Assembly (NCBI GenBank): GCA_016703965.1
Contig: JADJBB010000006.1
Location: 1-23,427 of the forward strand
Direction: 5' to 3'
Length of the DNA stretch: 23,427 nucleotides
DNA from: Acidobacteriota bacterium
GTDB lineage: Bacteria; Acidobacteriota; Blastocatellia; Pyrinomonadales; Pyrinomonadaceae
Part shown: positions 7,527 to 15,888 of the stretch, piece by piece
Numbering within the stretch: the stretch's first letter is position 1
Layout of the letters: every line of letters begins with the position of its first letter
Translations under genes and position numbers: made by a program
The notes under the pieces: generated by a model
Told to the model about the DNA's origin: nothing
The model's database searches: none
The model's input: only the letters and a program-made list of their open reading frames with translations

Positions 7527-9812
7527 ATGAAATATGATCTGAGCAATAAGGTAGTTGCTCGCTTGAATGAAGCGGAGTCTACACTTCCAAACAGGAGTCT
7601 CGATCTCGGGAATATTAGCACTCCAGAATTGGGGCTTCTTTCACCCAATCGGAACGAAATTGCACCACGGGGTAGCGGTCGCGAAGCCGCCCTTTTCGCT
7701 TACTCCGAACGGCTGCGAAACAGCTACAAACAAAATGATGGCGGACTGAGGGATGGTATGGTTTTGCTTGGCGATGCCTTCCGGAACGGACAGCCGATTT
7801 CGATCACGTGTTTTTGTCGGGCCGGGCAAATGTGTCACGCGGATGTCGTTAAACTCGCTATCGAGAAAGTCGCGAAGGCAATTGAGGTCAAAGAACTGAA
7901 TCGAGCCTCACGTCATACGCTTACGCAAGATTCAAACTTTCATCCTTCTAATCCACGCACAGAAAGAGCGATCAACGAGATCCTTTCGGTTAGCCGAGCA
8001 GACCTTGAGCTTTCAAAACTTGACGACACAGATGGCCGCAACAGGAGCGAGCACGCTTCGTACTTGAACAGCAGATCACAGTTTCTCCGTGACACATACG
8101 AGCGTGGAGGAACCGTTCAGAATGGCGTTCTGATAATTCCGAAGGAGTCGCACGATCTAAAATCACCGCTCCAACTCGCAACTCTTAGCTACGCAGTTAT
8201 GCGGCTTGAACCATTGGTAAGGTCAGACAAAGCTCGCGAAGTCGCACCACAGATCCTTGACTATGGAAAAGCCATCGCCGGCAGCAATGCAGATCGAGAG
8301 ACCGAGGCAAAGGTCTTTCGTTGGATCTATGACGCGCTCGACGGGAAACGAGAGTTTTTGGATCGGGATCGCGATCAGTCGAAAGCAGAATCGACGACAG
8401 AGCGATTCGATCGGACTCTAGCAGAAATCGCAATTGTTGCGGGTGAGATGGAGAAGCTCGAACCAACTGACCGTTCGATCCAGTATGAGTCGCTTCTCGA
8501 GCCTGATCTCCACGATACGGACCATCAATTACGAGGATCGGTCGAAGAACCTAGTGAAACCTTCGAGCATCTTGCAACGGAACCAGATTCTGAACACGTT
8601 AATAGTACTCTCGGGTTTGAGCGCATCGAACTTGAGAGTACACATCTAAACTTGCTCGCTTCCGAAATTTCCGTGGAAGAGATGAAGCACTGGGCTGAGG
8701 TCAAATTTCCGGCACTGGACGATGCCCTGGAAAATGGCATTTCGCCCTCCATAATTCTCAAACTTTTTAAGGCAAAATCTGAAAAGCCGATCGAGAACCA
8801 TGTGAAAGGAAAGGAACTAAATTACGAGGACCTTCGATTAGCATCCGCATATCTTGAGTACCAGCTAACTCAACCTGAAACGAGACTTCGACATTTCAAC
8901 GGACGGTATCGAGACTACGCACAGATGTTAGATCGCTGTCAGTCGCGTGAGGAAGTTATCGAAGCGTCTTCAAAGATACGGATTGAAAATGCCTCTGTGG
9001 GGCTTCAAAAGCTACAGAATGCCCAGAATCGAGATACTAAGAACCTTCCGGCTCTGACGCAAAAAGAAATGCAAATGTTGTTTACCGAGCAGTCGCCCCG
9101 GCACTACACATCCGAAATGATCGTCGCGAAACTTAACTACGCCGGTGACCGCGAGACAACAAAAGCAAGAACTGAGGCTTTGAAAAGAGGCGAGATCGCA
9201 CGTAGCCCAGAGGCCCAACAATTGATCGAAAGTCTGGAATCTCGAATGGAAAGAAAGTACCTGAGCGATTCCTTATCAGCAACAAAGCATTTTCTCCAAA
9301 GTCTCAAAACCCCAAATGAGGAACTCCGCTTCAAAAACAACTTCGACCACAGTGAACTTTACAGCAAACTGCCGCCTGCGGAGAGGGATTTCGTTTATCA
9401 AGTAGCTACCGAGCAGAAGGAAAGGCTAGAAGCAACGGCCAAACTGACCACCCAGGAATCGAAAGGTCCCTTCATCGACGGAACCAACCAATCCACGCCC
9501 GATCTCCAACCAGGCAAGCTTCAAGCAGCGCTGAAAACCGAGCTACTCGAATTGTCACTCGCAAATGCCGATCCGAAGTTTGTTGAGGAACGAACCCGGG
9601 TAATTTTAACGGATCATTTGAGTTCGGTTGGAGCAAGAAGTACGAATAACGAAGCGCGACAATTGCTGACTTTCGAACTCAGCGGCATTGTTAATCAATT
9701 TAATGACAAGGAGCTATCCAAAGATCGTCTTCCATTCTCCACGCAGTCGATGTCCGCAGACGTTCGAAGTCGGGATGACCATTTTCGAACTACGTCCGAG
9801 CGTATTCGGTAG
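7527..9812 (+). CDS. Large conjugation-associated protein with DUF4326-like N-terminal segment, function unknown
   Basis: This start gives 761 aa, since GAGGAGGGG (7512-7520) lies 6 bases before ATG 7527. The frame is open back to ATG 7443 (789 aa), which lacks a good ribosome binding site. At residues ~52-112 it reads GREAALFAYSERLRN...GDAFRNGQPISITCFCRAGQMCHADVV. The CxC(5)CH cluster (C95, C97, C103, H104) resembles DUF4326, a small domain with a CWC...CH signature, and may bind metal. The rest is long, charged and mainly helical (for example AYLEYQLTQPETRLRHFNGRYR), with no nuclease, ATPase or helicase motif that I recognise, and no signal peptide or membrane segment. Its location between the relaxase and the transfer operon suggests a cytoplasmic role in DNA processing or regulation. 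Unlike the relaxase it is intact. Function is not assigned. Confidence 0.8.
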   Translation: MKYDLSNKVVARLNEAESTLPNRSLDLGNISTPELGLLSPNRNEIAPRGSGREAALFAYSERLRNSYKQNDGGLRDGMVLLGDAFRNGQPISITCFCRAGQMCHADVVKLAIEKVAKAIEVKELNRASRHTLTQDSNFHPSNPRTERAINEILSVSRADLELSKLDDTDGRNRSEHASYLNSRSQFLRDTYERGGTVQNGVLIIPKESHDLKSPLQLATLSYAVMRLEPLVRSDKAREVAPQILDYGKAIAGSNADRETEAKVFRWIYDALDGKREFLDRDRDQSKAESTTERFDRTLAEIAIVAGEMEKLEPTDRSIQYESLLEPDLHDTDHQLRGSVEEPSETFEHLATEPDSEHVNSTLGFERIELESTHLNLLASEISVEEMKHWAEVKFPALDDALENGISPSIILKLFKAKSEKPIENHVKGKELNYEDLRLASAYLEYQLTQPETRLRHFNGRYRDYAQMLDRCQSREEVIEASSKIRIENASVGLQKLQNAQNRDTKNLPALTQKEMQMLFTEQSPRHYTSEMIVAKLNYAGDRETTKARTEALKRGEIARSPEAQQLIESLESRMERKYLSDSLSATKHFLQSLKTPNEELRFKNNFDHSELYSKLPPAERDFVYQVATEQKERLEATAKLTTQESKGPFIDGTNQSTPDLQPGKLQAALKTELLELSLANADPKFVEERTRVILTDHLSSVGARSTNNEARQLLTFELSGIVNQFNDKELSKDRLPFSTQSMSADVRSRDDHFRTTSERIR

Positions 9813-9853
9813 CTTAACTACGCCTCGATTTACCTGATCGGCAAACCAGAAGC

Positions 9854-10642
9854 CTAGAGCTTTTCAATAAGTTCATCCTTTATGAAATTAAATGCCTCAT
9901 TAGCATCATACTGTTCCGTTGGTCTCAACAACGCCCGTGTGTCGCCTAGGAACTCGTTGTCCTGCATCTTGGTTTCGAGGTTCCCGAGAAACTGTTTTCT
10001 AGTTGGCGGATTGTCTACGGAAAAAGCGATATACTTTCGATAAACTTCAATGATCTGTTGAGAATCTGGCCGTTGCTCTTGATACGCCTTGTAAAGATCG
10101 TAGAGGTCGCGCCCTTTACGACGCTGATACAGAGCCCTAAGCTTCGTTCCGAGAAGCTCTTCGATCCTGTACGTGACAATATCAGTACTTCCGCTAAACC
10201 AGTCAGATTCCGTTGCAAAGGGAAACTTCTGCAAACCCATCACGTTAAAATGTTCGCGGCAGTTTATTTCGACTTTTAGTTTCAAAGGTTGGACCGGAGG
10301 TATTTCCGATTCGAATCGAAAACGCAGAGTATTATTGTCTTTCTTCTGAGCCACAGATGCCGCACCGACGAATTCAAGCCTGCTTTGAAGGCGGGCAAGC
10401 GTTTCTTTAATTGGTTCGGGTTTGATCTGAACGAGATCGATATCTTCGGAATACCTAGGTTGCGAGGTCAAGTAGAGTTTATGAAGAGCGGTGCCGCCGC
10501 GAAACGCCAGTCGTTCGCGTAGGAAATCATCCGAAAAGATTTCCACAATAGCGCGTGTGATCACAAGGTCCTGCTCGACCTGTTCATTTGTCTGCCATGG
10601 GACAAAATTGGCCCATTGGGTGATATATGCGGTAGGAATCAC
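9854..10642 (-). CDS. abiEii: AbiEii/AbiGii-type nucleotidyltransferase toxin
   Basis: AbiEii proteins are the toxins of the AbiE abortive-infection system, a type IV toxin-antitoxin pair of the DNA polymerase beta-like nucleotidyltransferase fold. Related MenT toxins modify tRNA with nucleotides. In this 262-aa protein the family core is plain: FRGGTALHKLYLTSQPRYSEDIDL (48-70) holds the GG-T nucleotide-binding motif and the SEDIDL metal-binding acids. A second conserved block, GTKLRALYQRRKGRDLYDLY, lies at about 165-185. Length is normal and the active-site residues look intact. It starts with GTG at 10642, overlapping the TAG stop of the antitoxin gene by one base (TAGTG), so the pair is translationally coupled with the antitoxin first. 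It ends 41 bases from the convergent 761-aa gene. Family assignment is strong; its cellular target here is unknown. Confidence 0.9.
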   Translation of the reverse strand: MIPTAYITQWANFVPWQTNEQVEQDLVITRAIVEIFSDDFLRERLAFRGGTALHKLYLTSQPRYSEDIDLVQIKPEPIKETLARLQSRLEFVGAASVAQKKDNNTLRFRFESEIPPVQPLKLKVEINCREHFNVMGLQKFPFATESDWFSGSTDIVTYRIEELLGTKLRALYQRRKGRDLYDLYKAYQEQRPDSQQIIEVYRKYIAFSVDNPPTRKQFLGNLETKMQDNEFLGDTRALLRPTEQYDANEAFNFIKDELIEKL

Positions 10643-11460
10643 TATTCGGTATCTATCGTTTCATTTACAACTACATTCCATCTCGTTTCAACCGGAAATC
10701 CACGTTTCCTTTTTGTTGTACTTAATGGCACAGGAAAGAACTTTTCGACATTTAACGCTGCGGCTTTATAGAGCCCGTCCGCAAGGGACTCTGCACCTGT
10801 TGCTGTTTCAAGCAGATAACCCAGCCGCTGAATTACGGCAGTTGGAACGAACTGAATAAACTCGTTGTTTAGTTTCTCGATACGGATCGCTTCGGTCAGC
10901 TCTGAGAGCACTTCAACTACTCGGTTCAAACCGCCGACTCTTTTATGGTGCTGCACCAAATCGGCAGCGGTAAGTTCTGGCGAGGAAATCTTTACAACTC
11001 CTGTTTCGGTCTTTCGGTTTTCGAGAAGGTCATCTGGGATCTCTTTTCTGGTTATGTAATTTACCTTTATCCCCTTCTTCACGGTCGGCCTCATGGGCGG
11101 TAAACTCGTAAAGACAAAGAACTCTTGAGGCACCTGGTGTGCCGCGCCGTAAAATGCAGCAGCGTTTAAAAGGCCAACGTAATATGAACGCTCCAAGAAA
11201 CGCATTAGTCCGTCAATAAATAGTGCCGGCGGAAGAATCCCGCGTGACGAGTATTGAGGCGTGACAATGACGTAATAGCCCTTGTGGGCGGAAATTATGG
11301 TGCCCTTTCGTGATAATCGGTTCAGAGAACGTTTGATCGCGGTTTCAGAATACTGCGGCAGCTCACTCTCAACTCGATCCAGAGAGAAAGCGCTCCGGCC
11401 GAAAGCAATCTCCTTATCTACCCATTCTTCGACTCTTAGTTGCGAACTTTGTGATCTCAT
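10642..11460 (-). CDS. abiEi: AbiEi-type antitoxin / transcriptional autorepressor
   Basis: AbiEi antitoxins have an N-terminal winged helix-turn-helix that binds inverted repeats in their own promoter, and a C-terminal domain needed for antitoxicity. Here the N-terminal ~70 residues (ALF-type pattern SLDRVESELPQYSETAIKR, then LSRKGTIISAHKGYYVI) fit the winged helix. The remainder (ERSYYVGLLNAAAFYGAAHQ, then KISSPELTAADLVQHHKRVG) matches the AbiEi_4 pattern. I prefer ATG at 11460 (272 aa) because AAAGGA lies about 9 bases upstream. The frame also opens at GTG 11478, but that adds six residues and overlaps the ribosome binding site. A strong inverted repeat directly upstream (11479-11501) is a probable operator. 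The gene directly precedes abiEii and shares a one-base stop/start overlap. Confidence 0.87.
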   Translation of the reverse strand: MRSQSSQLRVEEWVDKEIAFGRSAFSLDRVESELPQYSETAIKRSLNRLSRKGTIISAHKGYYVIVTPQYSSRGILPPALFIDGLMRFLERSYYVGLLNAAAFYGAAHQVPQEFFVFTSLPPMRPTVKKGIKVNYITRKEIPDDLLENRKTETGVVKISSPELTAADLVQHHKRVGGLNRVVEVLSELTEAIRIEKLNNEFIQFVPTAVIQRLGYLLETATGAESLADGLYKAAALNVEKFFPVPLSTTKRKRGFPVETRWNVVVNETIDTE

Positions 11461-11478
11461 GAAAGTAATCCTTTGCAC

Positions 11479-11501
11479 AAAGTACCACTTTTCGGTACTT
11501 T
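11479..11501. promoter_or_regulatory. Inverted repeat upstream of abiEi, probable autoregulatory operator
   Basis: AAAGTACC-7 bases-GGTACTTT is a perfect 8-bp inverted repeat centred about 30 bases before the preferred ATG of the antitoxin gene. A related half-site (AAATACTTT, near 11510) follows. AbiEi antitoxins are known to repress their operon by binding inverted repeats here, so operator function is a reasonable inference. Confidence 0.6.
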
Positions 11502-11623
11502 TCGCAAAGAAATACTTTACTTCGAATTCGAGTACATCGCTTTGTGATCTACCTGCTCAACCATTCCTCTAAGAGCCAAATCCTGTTCGATCGGTAACAA
11601 CCGGGGTAGTTTGCCGACATCTT

Positions 11624-12040
11624 CTACAGTGAGAGCGGCTCCTTTCCATGTTCTTTTTTCATGGGCGTTCCTACTAAAAATAATGTTGATGCCTCCTCAC
11701 GCTCTTTGCCGATTGGGACGGCCCAGAGAGTGAACCGATTTTGGTCAATTCTTGAGTAAAGATAGAAGTAGTTTCTGTGAATCATTGAATGCCCTTCCGA
11801 AACATAATTTCGATCCTTCTTTTCCCAGACGACGCCTTCTAGATCTTTCAGCATTGCGGGGAACGAACCGCGTTTTTGGTGGAACTTCACCAGATCTCTG
11901 TTCATCAATGCGGTTGCGTCAACGGGGATTTCTGAGATTCGCTTCCGTTCCTGCGACCAAAGGGAGTAGACATAGACGCCGATCAACATTGTGAGGGCCA
12001 GCGGGGCTAGGATGAGCGAGATCTTGAGTCTATTTAACAT
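11624..12040 (-). CDS. Small membrane-anchored protein of the transfer operon, pseudopilin-like pattern
   Basis: The 138-aa product has one hydrophobic segment (residues ~7-28, ISLILAPLALTMLIGVYVYS) after a short basic N terminus, then a polar domain likely exposed in the periplasm. I do not recognise the family. The stretch ALMNRDLVKFHQKRGSFPAML has the pattern seen in pseudopilin-like proteins (a helix, then G-x-[YF]-P-x-x-L). The 226-aa protein upstream in the operon has a similar block, so the two may be related. ATG at 12040 lies 5 bases after the virD4 stop and has no clear ribosome binding site, implying translational coupling. It appears to be the last gene of the long minus-strand transfer block. 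Confidence 0.65.
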   Translation of the reverse strand: MLNRLKISLILAPLALTMLIGVYVYSLWSQERKRISEIPVDATALMNRDLVKFHQKRGSFPAMLKDLEGVVWEKKDRNYVSEGHSMIHRNYFYLYSRIDQNRFTLWAVPIGKEREEASTLFLVGTPMKKEHGKEPLSL

Positions 12041-12045
12041 ACGTT

Positions 12046-14064
12046 TTAGATCGATGCGTGTTCAATCACCAAAGAACCTCCATTACCTTGGGCAGAAAAG
12101 TATCCTACCTCGACAGGAAGGTTGTTGAGAGCGTTGAAAACTGGATCCTTTTTCACCGATTCGCCGTCTTTTTGATGTTCCAGCGAGTCAAGTGCTGGCT
12201 CTATTGCAGATGGAAAAGCCAGTTCTGAAAGACGTTCATTCGAACAGATTCGATCGACCTCAGATGAGATAACTTCTTTGAGAGCTGCCTTGTCATGTTC
12301 GGCAGCCTCGTTAGCATGGCCCGAGTCTGTAAACGAGAATTGAGGATCAATATCTCCAAGGTGGATCTCGCGAGGTTGACCTTTGGTCGCGGCGGAAGAA
12401 GTGTTTTTGTGAACCGCAAAGGGCGGGTATGCAGCGCGGATCGGCGGGGCGGTGTCGCTGATAATCAACACTTCGGAATGAGCTGCTGTTTGTCGAATCT
12501 CATTCGGCAGCATGAGGGCACGCTTTTGCTCCGCGTATCTGGTGTTGTCCTGTTTCTTTCCCGGAAAGTCCTGAAATGTTTTTGAGAAGATCGTCGTTTC
12601 GCCCAGCTGCTTTGAGGCGTACTCGGCAGTCACATCGTCAAGGCCCGGCAGAAAGATCTTGGTCATTATGGTACCGAGTATCGCATTCGCCTGCTCACGA
12701 CCGTATTGGTCGTACATCTGAGGTAAGTCCTGGTATCCGAGACCGAGTCCAACACCGCGTCCACGCCCGATACCTGATATTCTCTTAACCTCCGATACAT
12801 TCAACTGGTAAGCCTCGTCTATGAGAACGAAGCACGGATGCTCTGGTTCATTTACACCATCGAGCCTCATTTCCATAACGGCCTGTCCGATGAAGGTAGC
12901 GATAAACTCTTTATAGACGTCAGCGGCCCCTTCCGAGACGACAAGGTAAATTGCCGTACCGGGTTTGCGAAGGTCTGCGAAGTTTATCGAGCGGCAACCA
13001 AGAGCCGCTTCGTCTTTGGTTGGCGGCATCATTACCATCCGAGCAGGTGCAAGTGTGAACGGTCGAAGCTTGTTGTACAAACCAATCAAAATGGATCCGC
13101 GAGTCTGAACCGGTGCCTGGCGAAAAGCCAAATAAGCTTGTTTCGCGTAGAGGCTTGGGGAATTCATCATCGCGTCGTTGAAAGCCTGATCGCCGTCACC
13201 GCTTAAGAAGAGTAGAAAGTCGGCGGCGAACGCTGGGATAGCTTTCTCACGGTAAACTTCCGCGATGTGAAGCAAAATTGCCGTCAAAGCTATCTGTTCG
13301 GCATCACCCCAGAAAGGATCCGCATTCGTCCGGCGTCGGCCTTCTATACCGAGCATCATCCCGGCAATCTGACACGTAAATGCAGGATCGTTTCTACATT
13401 TTGGAATGAAGTTCCACCGATCGCTTCTTGTCGGATCGTTGAGGTCCAAACGATAGATCGTTTCGGCCGAACGGGCCGTCTGGGCGAAAAGCTCGCCCTT
13501 TGGATCGTAAACCAGACATGATGATTTAGTTAGTATCGCCCGGATCATGGACACGAAAAAAGTCTTTGATTTACCGGAACCGGTCGGGCCGAACATAACA
13601 AAGTGGCGAAGCCACTGACTTGCGGGAAGATATACATCGCGACCCCAAAACGCTTTTGCGAGAGGAAGCGCATTTGCAGGTAATGGCAATCCTCCAATCC
13701 GATTCATCAGACCGCAGCGAATCAGATCGGATGCCTTCGCCCACCGCGCTGAGCCATGGGCAGTACTCATTCGTCGAACGCGGTACGCCCACATTAGTGA
13801 ATAGGAATCTACAAGCGAACCCGCAAGACAGATCAGAGCCATCGCCCAAAAAACCAAAGTTATCAGACCATAAACGTCTAAAAGATATCCCGCAAACAAG
13901 CAGACTATTGAACCGAGTAATCCCAAAGCAATGAAGAAAACACACATGCCAATGTCAGCCGACCACTGCCAAAACGCTTGATACGATGGCAGATACTGCT
14001 CATTTGCTTTCCTTGGAATACCGTAGGAAGCGTCGAATTTCTCAATCCATTCACGCGAAAACAT
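12046..14064 (-). CDS. virD4: Type IV coupling protein (VirD4/TraG family ATPase)
   Basis: The coupling protein is an inner-membrane ATPase that brings the relaxase-DNA complex to the secretion channel. This 672-aa protein has the expected plan: two N-terminal membrane segments (~38-60 and ~68-88), a Walker A motif GPTGSGKS (159-166), the VYDPKGEL block (185-192), typical of the TraG/VirD4 family, and a Walker B CFVLIDEAYQL (411-421). The later GLGYQDLPQMYDQYG region (440-454) is also typical, where family members inspect or exclude DNA. The C-terminal ~130 residues are polar and variable, as in other coupling proteins. The frame is intact over 2 kb, in contrast to the relaxase and virB4. It starts with ATG at 14064, 11 bases after the preceding gene, with no strong ribosome binding site. 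Confidence 0.93.
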   Translation of the reverse strand: MFSREWIEKFDASYGIPRKANEQYLPSYQAFWQWSADIGMCVFFIALGLLGSIVCLFAGYLLDVYGLITLVFWAMALICLAGSLVDSYSLMWAYRVRRMSTAHGSARWAKASDLIRCGLMNRIGGLPLPANALPLAKAFWGRDVYLPASQWLRHFVMFGPTGSGKSKTFFVSMIRAILTKSSCLVYDPKGELFAQTARSAETIYRLDLNDPTRSDRWNFIPKCRNDPAFTCQIAGMMLGIEGRRRTNADPFWGDAEQIALTAILLHIAEVYREKAIPAFAADFLLFLSGDGDQAFNDAMMNSPSLYAKQAYLAFRQAPVQTRGSILIGLYNKLRPFTLAPARMVMMPPTKDEAALGCRSINFADLRKPGTAIYLVVSEGAADVYKEFIATFIGQAVMEMRLDGVNEPEHPCFVLIDEAYQLNVSEVKRISGIGRGRGVGLGLGYQDLPQMYDQYGREQANAILGTIMTKIFLPGLDDVTAEYASKQLGETTIFSKTFQDFPGKKQDNTRYAEQKRALMLPNEIRQTAAHSEVLIISDTAPPIRAAYPPFAVHKNTSSAATKGQPREIHLGDIDPQFSFTDSGHANEAAEHDKAALKEVISSEVDRICSNERLSELAFPSAIEPALDSLEHQKDGESVKKDPVFNALNNLPVEVGYFSAQGNGGSLVIEHASI

Positions 14065-14075
14065 AGCTTGATCGG

Positions 14076-14756
14076 TTACCGTGTGTTACGAAGATAATCA
14101 CTCTGTTCTTTAAGCGAGTCATATGTCGCCGAAGTAATGGACGATACATCACCTCGCCAATGCCGTATCCTCCAGCCTGACGCACTCAATTGTTCAACAG
14201 TTGAAAGTGCTGCCGGAAAGGGTTTATCGCGGAGCGCTTCAAAATATAGAACGGTATTGGGTTCGCTTTGAGGGAGCGGAAATCTAAAAAGTAATTGTGA
14301 GCCTAGATCGGATTTTGGTACGGCCAGTACCTCAAATGAAAAGGGTTCGCGTCGATATATGATATGAAACGTGCTTCGCTCTGAAGTAATAGTTGCTGAA
14401 TTTGATTGAACCCCGGGCGGAAGTAGTCGGGCGGCATTGAGGTGGCGAATTATCCGATCGAGATTCTCTGGGAGTCTTCCGTTTTGAGCATTCAGCGACA
14501 ACACCGACAACGAGATCGCCATTCCCAAAGCCGACGTTTCTCTGAGTCTTACCGCATTATCATACTCGAGGCCGGAGAACGGGTCTTCGGTCTGCGGTCC
14601 GGTCGGCGAAGACTCTTTTTCAAATTCAGGCCCACGAGTTTCAACAAATCGAACCTGGGCCGTTTCGCTCTGCGGCATCAATATTCTGACAAATCCGTAG
14701 ACGCCGACCACGCAAACGACTACCAGTAGGCCAGAGTATTGAGTGCGAACCACCAA
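14076..14756 (-). CDS. Membrane-anchored protein of unknown function in the transfer operon
   Basis: The predicted start is TTG at 14756 (226 aa) with GAGGA about 8 bases upstream; a GTG is the next codon. One membrane segment (~8-25, GLLVVVCVVGVYGFVRIL) is followed by an acidic, Pro-rich linker and a folded periplasmic domain. No family recognised. The block ISLSVLSLNAQNGRLPENLDRI (~82-103) has the helix then G-x-x-P-x-x-L pattern also present in the 138-aa protein downstream of virD4; this suggests a shared pseudopilin-like or T4SS-accessory fold. It lies between the AAA+ ATPase gene (43 bases upstream) and virD4 (11 bases downstream), so it is probably co-transcribed and transfer-related. 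Confidence 0.65.
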   Translation of the reverse strand: MVVRTQYSGLLVVVCVVGVYGFVRILMPQSETAQVRFVETRGPEFEKESSPTGPQTEDPFSGLEYDNAVRLRETSALGMAISLSVLSLNAQNGRLPENLDRIIRHLNAARLLPPGVQSNSATITSERSTFHIIYRREPFSFEVLAVPKSDLGSQLLFRFPLPQSEPNTVLYFEALRDKPFPAALSTVEQLSASGWRIRHWRGDVSSITSATYDSLKEQSDYLRNTR

Positions 14757-14799
14757 CTGTTTGATCCTCGAAAAAGCCCCAATGTGGGTTCTGTTCTAT

Positions 14800-15888
14800 T
14801 CATAACGAATTGTCGGCGAACTGCGGCCACCTAATCTTCCAACTCGCATCGCGCGAGCCTAGCCAAGAATCGATGTCCGGGTGGAAGGCGTGCGTCATCC
14901 CCAAGAGATAGTCGAGTTGAAGAGTCAGCAGTTCTCTGGACGCGCCGGTCTTCACGAAATAGCAAAAATATCGGACCAAGCTTTTCGAATTCAGAGACTC
15001 AACCGAGTCGCGTTCGAGAGCTGCAACGATGTCGATCGACTCACGGACGCTCGGATGATCTTCCATTCCGGCGATTCCGCGAACGGCGTCTATTAGCTTG
15101 GTTGTAAGTGCTAAGTGGGCTGAAGTCGCGCGTTTATTTCTTGTCGATAAGATCTCAAGCTCCTTTTCCAGCGAAGGACTCGCGAACCGGCTGTAAACGT
15201 GTCTCGAAATGAACGGCGAACTGAGTTTGTGGCGCAGATCATTTGAGGTCGTGATCACGATCGGTCTCGAATTCCAGTCGGGAACGCCTATCGTTCCGCC
15301 TTCGTATCGTGGAATGTAGATCAGTCCACGTTCGAGCGGCATAAGAAGTGAATCTTCAATACTGGCCCCAAACTTATCGCTTTCATCAAGGATCAACACC
15401 GGCGGTGGTTTCATTGGAGTGCTCGACGCCGCGCTTGCCGCCAAGTCGTATGCCATTCCTACTTCACCAAGAATCAGAAATCGGCGCTGCCACTTAGAGC
15501 GTCGGGCATTGTCGAGAAACTCGGCCTGCTCTTCAAGTGGCAGTTGTTTTGCGAGTGCCAGGTGTTCTCTCATCCACACGGCTTGCTCTTCATTATCCCA
15601 GTCATAGAGGATCTCTTCCTGTTTTAACCCATCGCGTCCGGCAACAACGCACATCGAAAGATTGCAGGCGGCGGCTAACGCTTCGGGAAATGCAGTCTTC
15701 CCGCTGCCGCGCGTACCGGAAATAAGCCATGCCCGTCCAGACTTAAGACTTTCACAGAAGTCTTCGAATACTTGCTCGTCGGGCACGTATCCGTGTCCAG
15801 CCATCAGTTGGAAAAGCTCACCATGCTTTCCGTCTGAGACAAGTTCGCGAGGGTTGATCTGTGGACGGGATGCGTCAAACGGAATCAT
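14800..15888 (-). CDS. MoxR-like AAA+ ATPase in the virB11 position
   Basis: The 362-aa protein is a single AAA+ module. It has Walker A GTRGSGKT (58-65), Walker B VLILDESD (164-171), a sensor-1 Asn in VITTSND (211-217), and an SRHVYSRF block (228-235) before a helical lid domain. This pattern fits the AAA_5/MoxR-type chaperone ATPases more than the VirB11/GspE secretion ATPases, which have distinct Asp and His boxes that I do not see. Its ATG overlaps the TGA of the VirB10-like gene (ATGA), exactly where virB11 usually lies. It may energise assembly or remodel the transfer apparatus, or load a partner; this is inference. All nucleotide-binding motifs are intact. No membrane segment. Confidence 0.8.
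   Translation of the reverse strand: MIPFDASRPQINPRELVSDGKHGELFQLMAGHGYVPDEQVFEDFCESLKSGRAWLISGTRGSGKTAFPEALAAACNLSMCVVAGRDGLKQEEILYDWDNEEQAVWMREHLALAKQLPLEEQAEFLDNARRSKWQRRFLILGEVGMAYDLAASAASSTPMKPPPVLILDESDKFGASIEDSLLMPLERGLIYIPRYEGGTIGVPDWNSRPIVITTSNDLRHKLSSPFISRHVYSRFASPSLEKELEILSTRNKRATSAHLALTTKLIDAVRGIAGMEDHPSVRESIDIVAALERDSVESLNSKSLVRYFCYFVKTGASRELLTLQLDYLLGMTHAFHPDIDSWLGSRDASWKIRWPQFADNSL

Noticed and set aside
11461..11478. GTG start of the antitoxin gene at 11478
   Set aside because: ATG at 11460 has AAAGGA at suitable spacing; the GTG lies inside the operator/ribosome-binding region.
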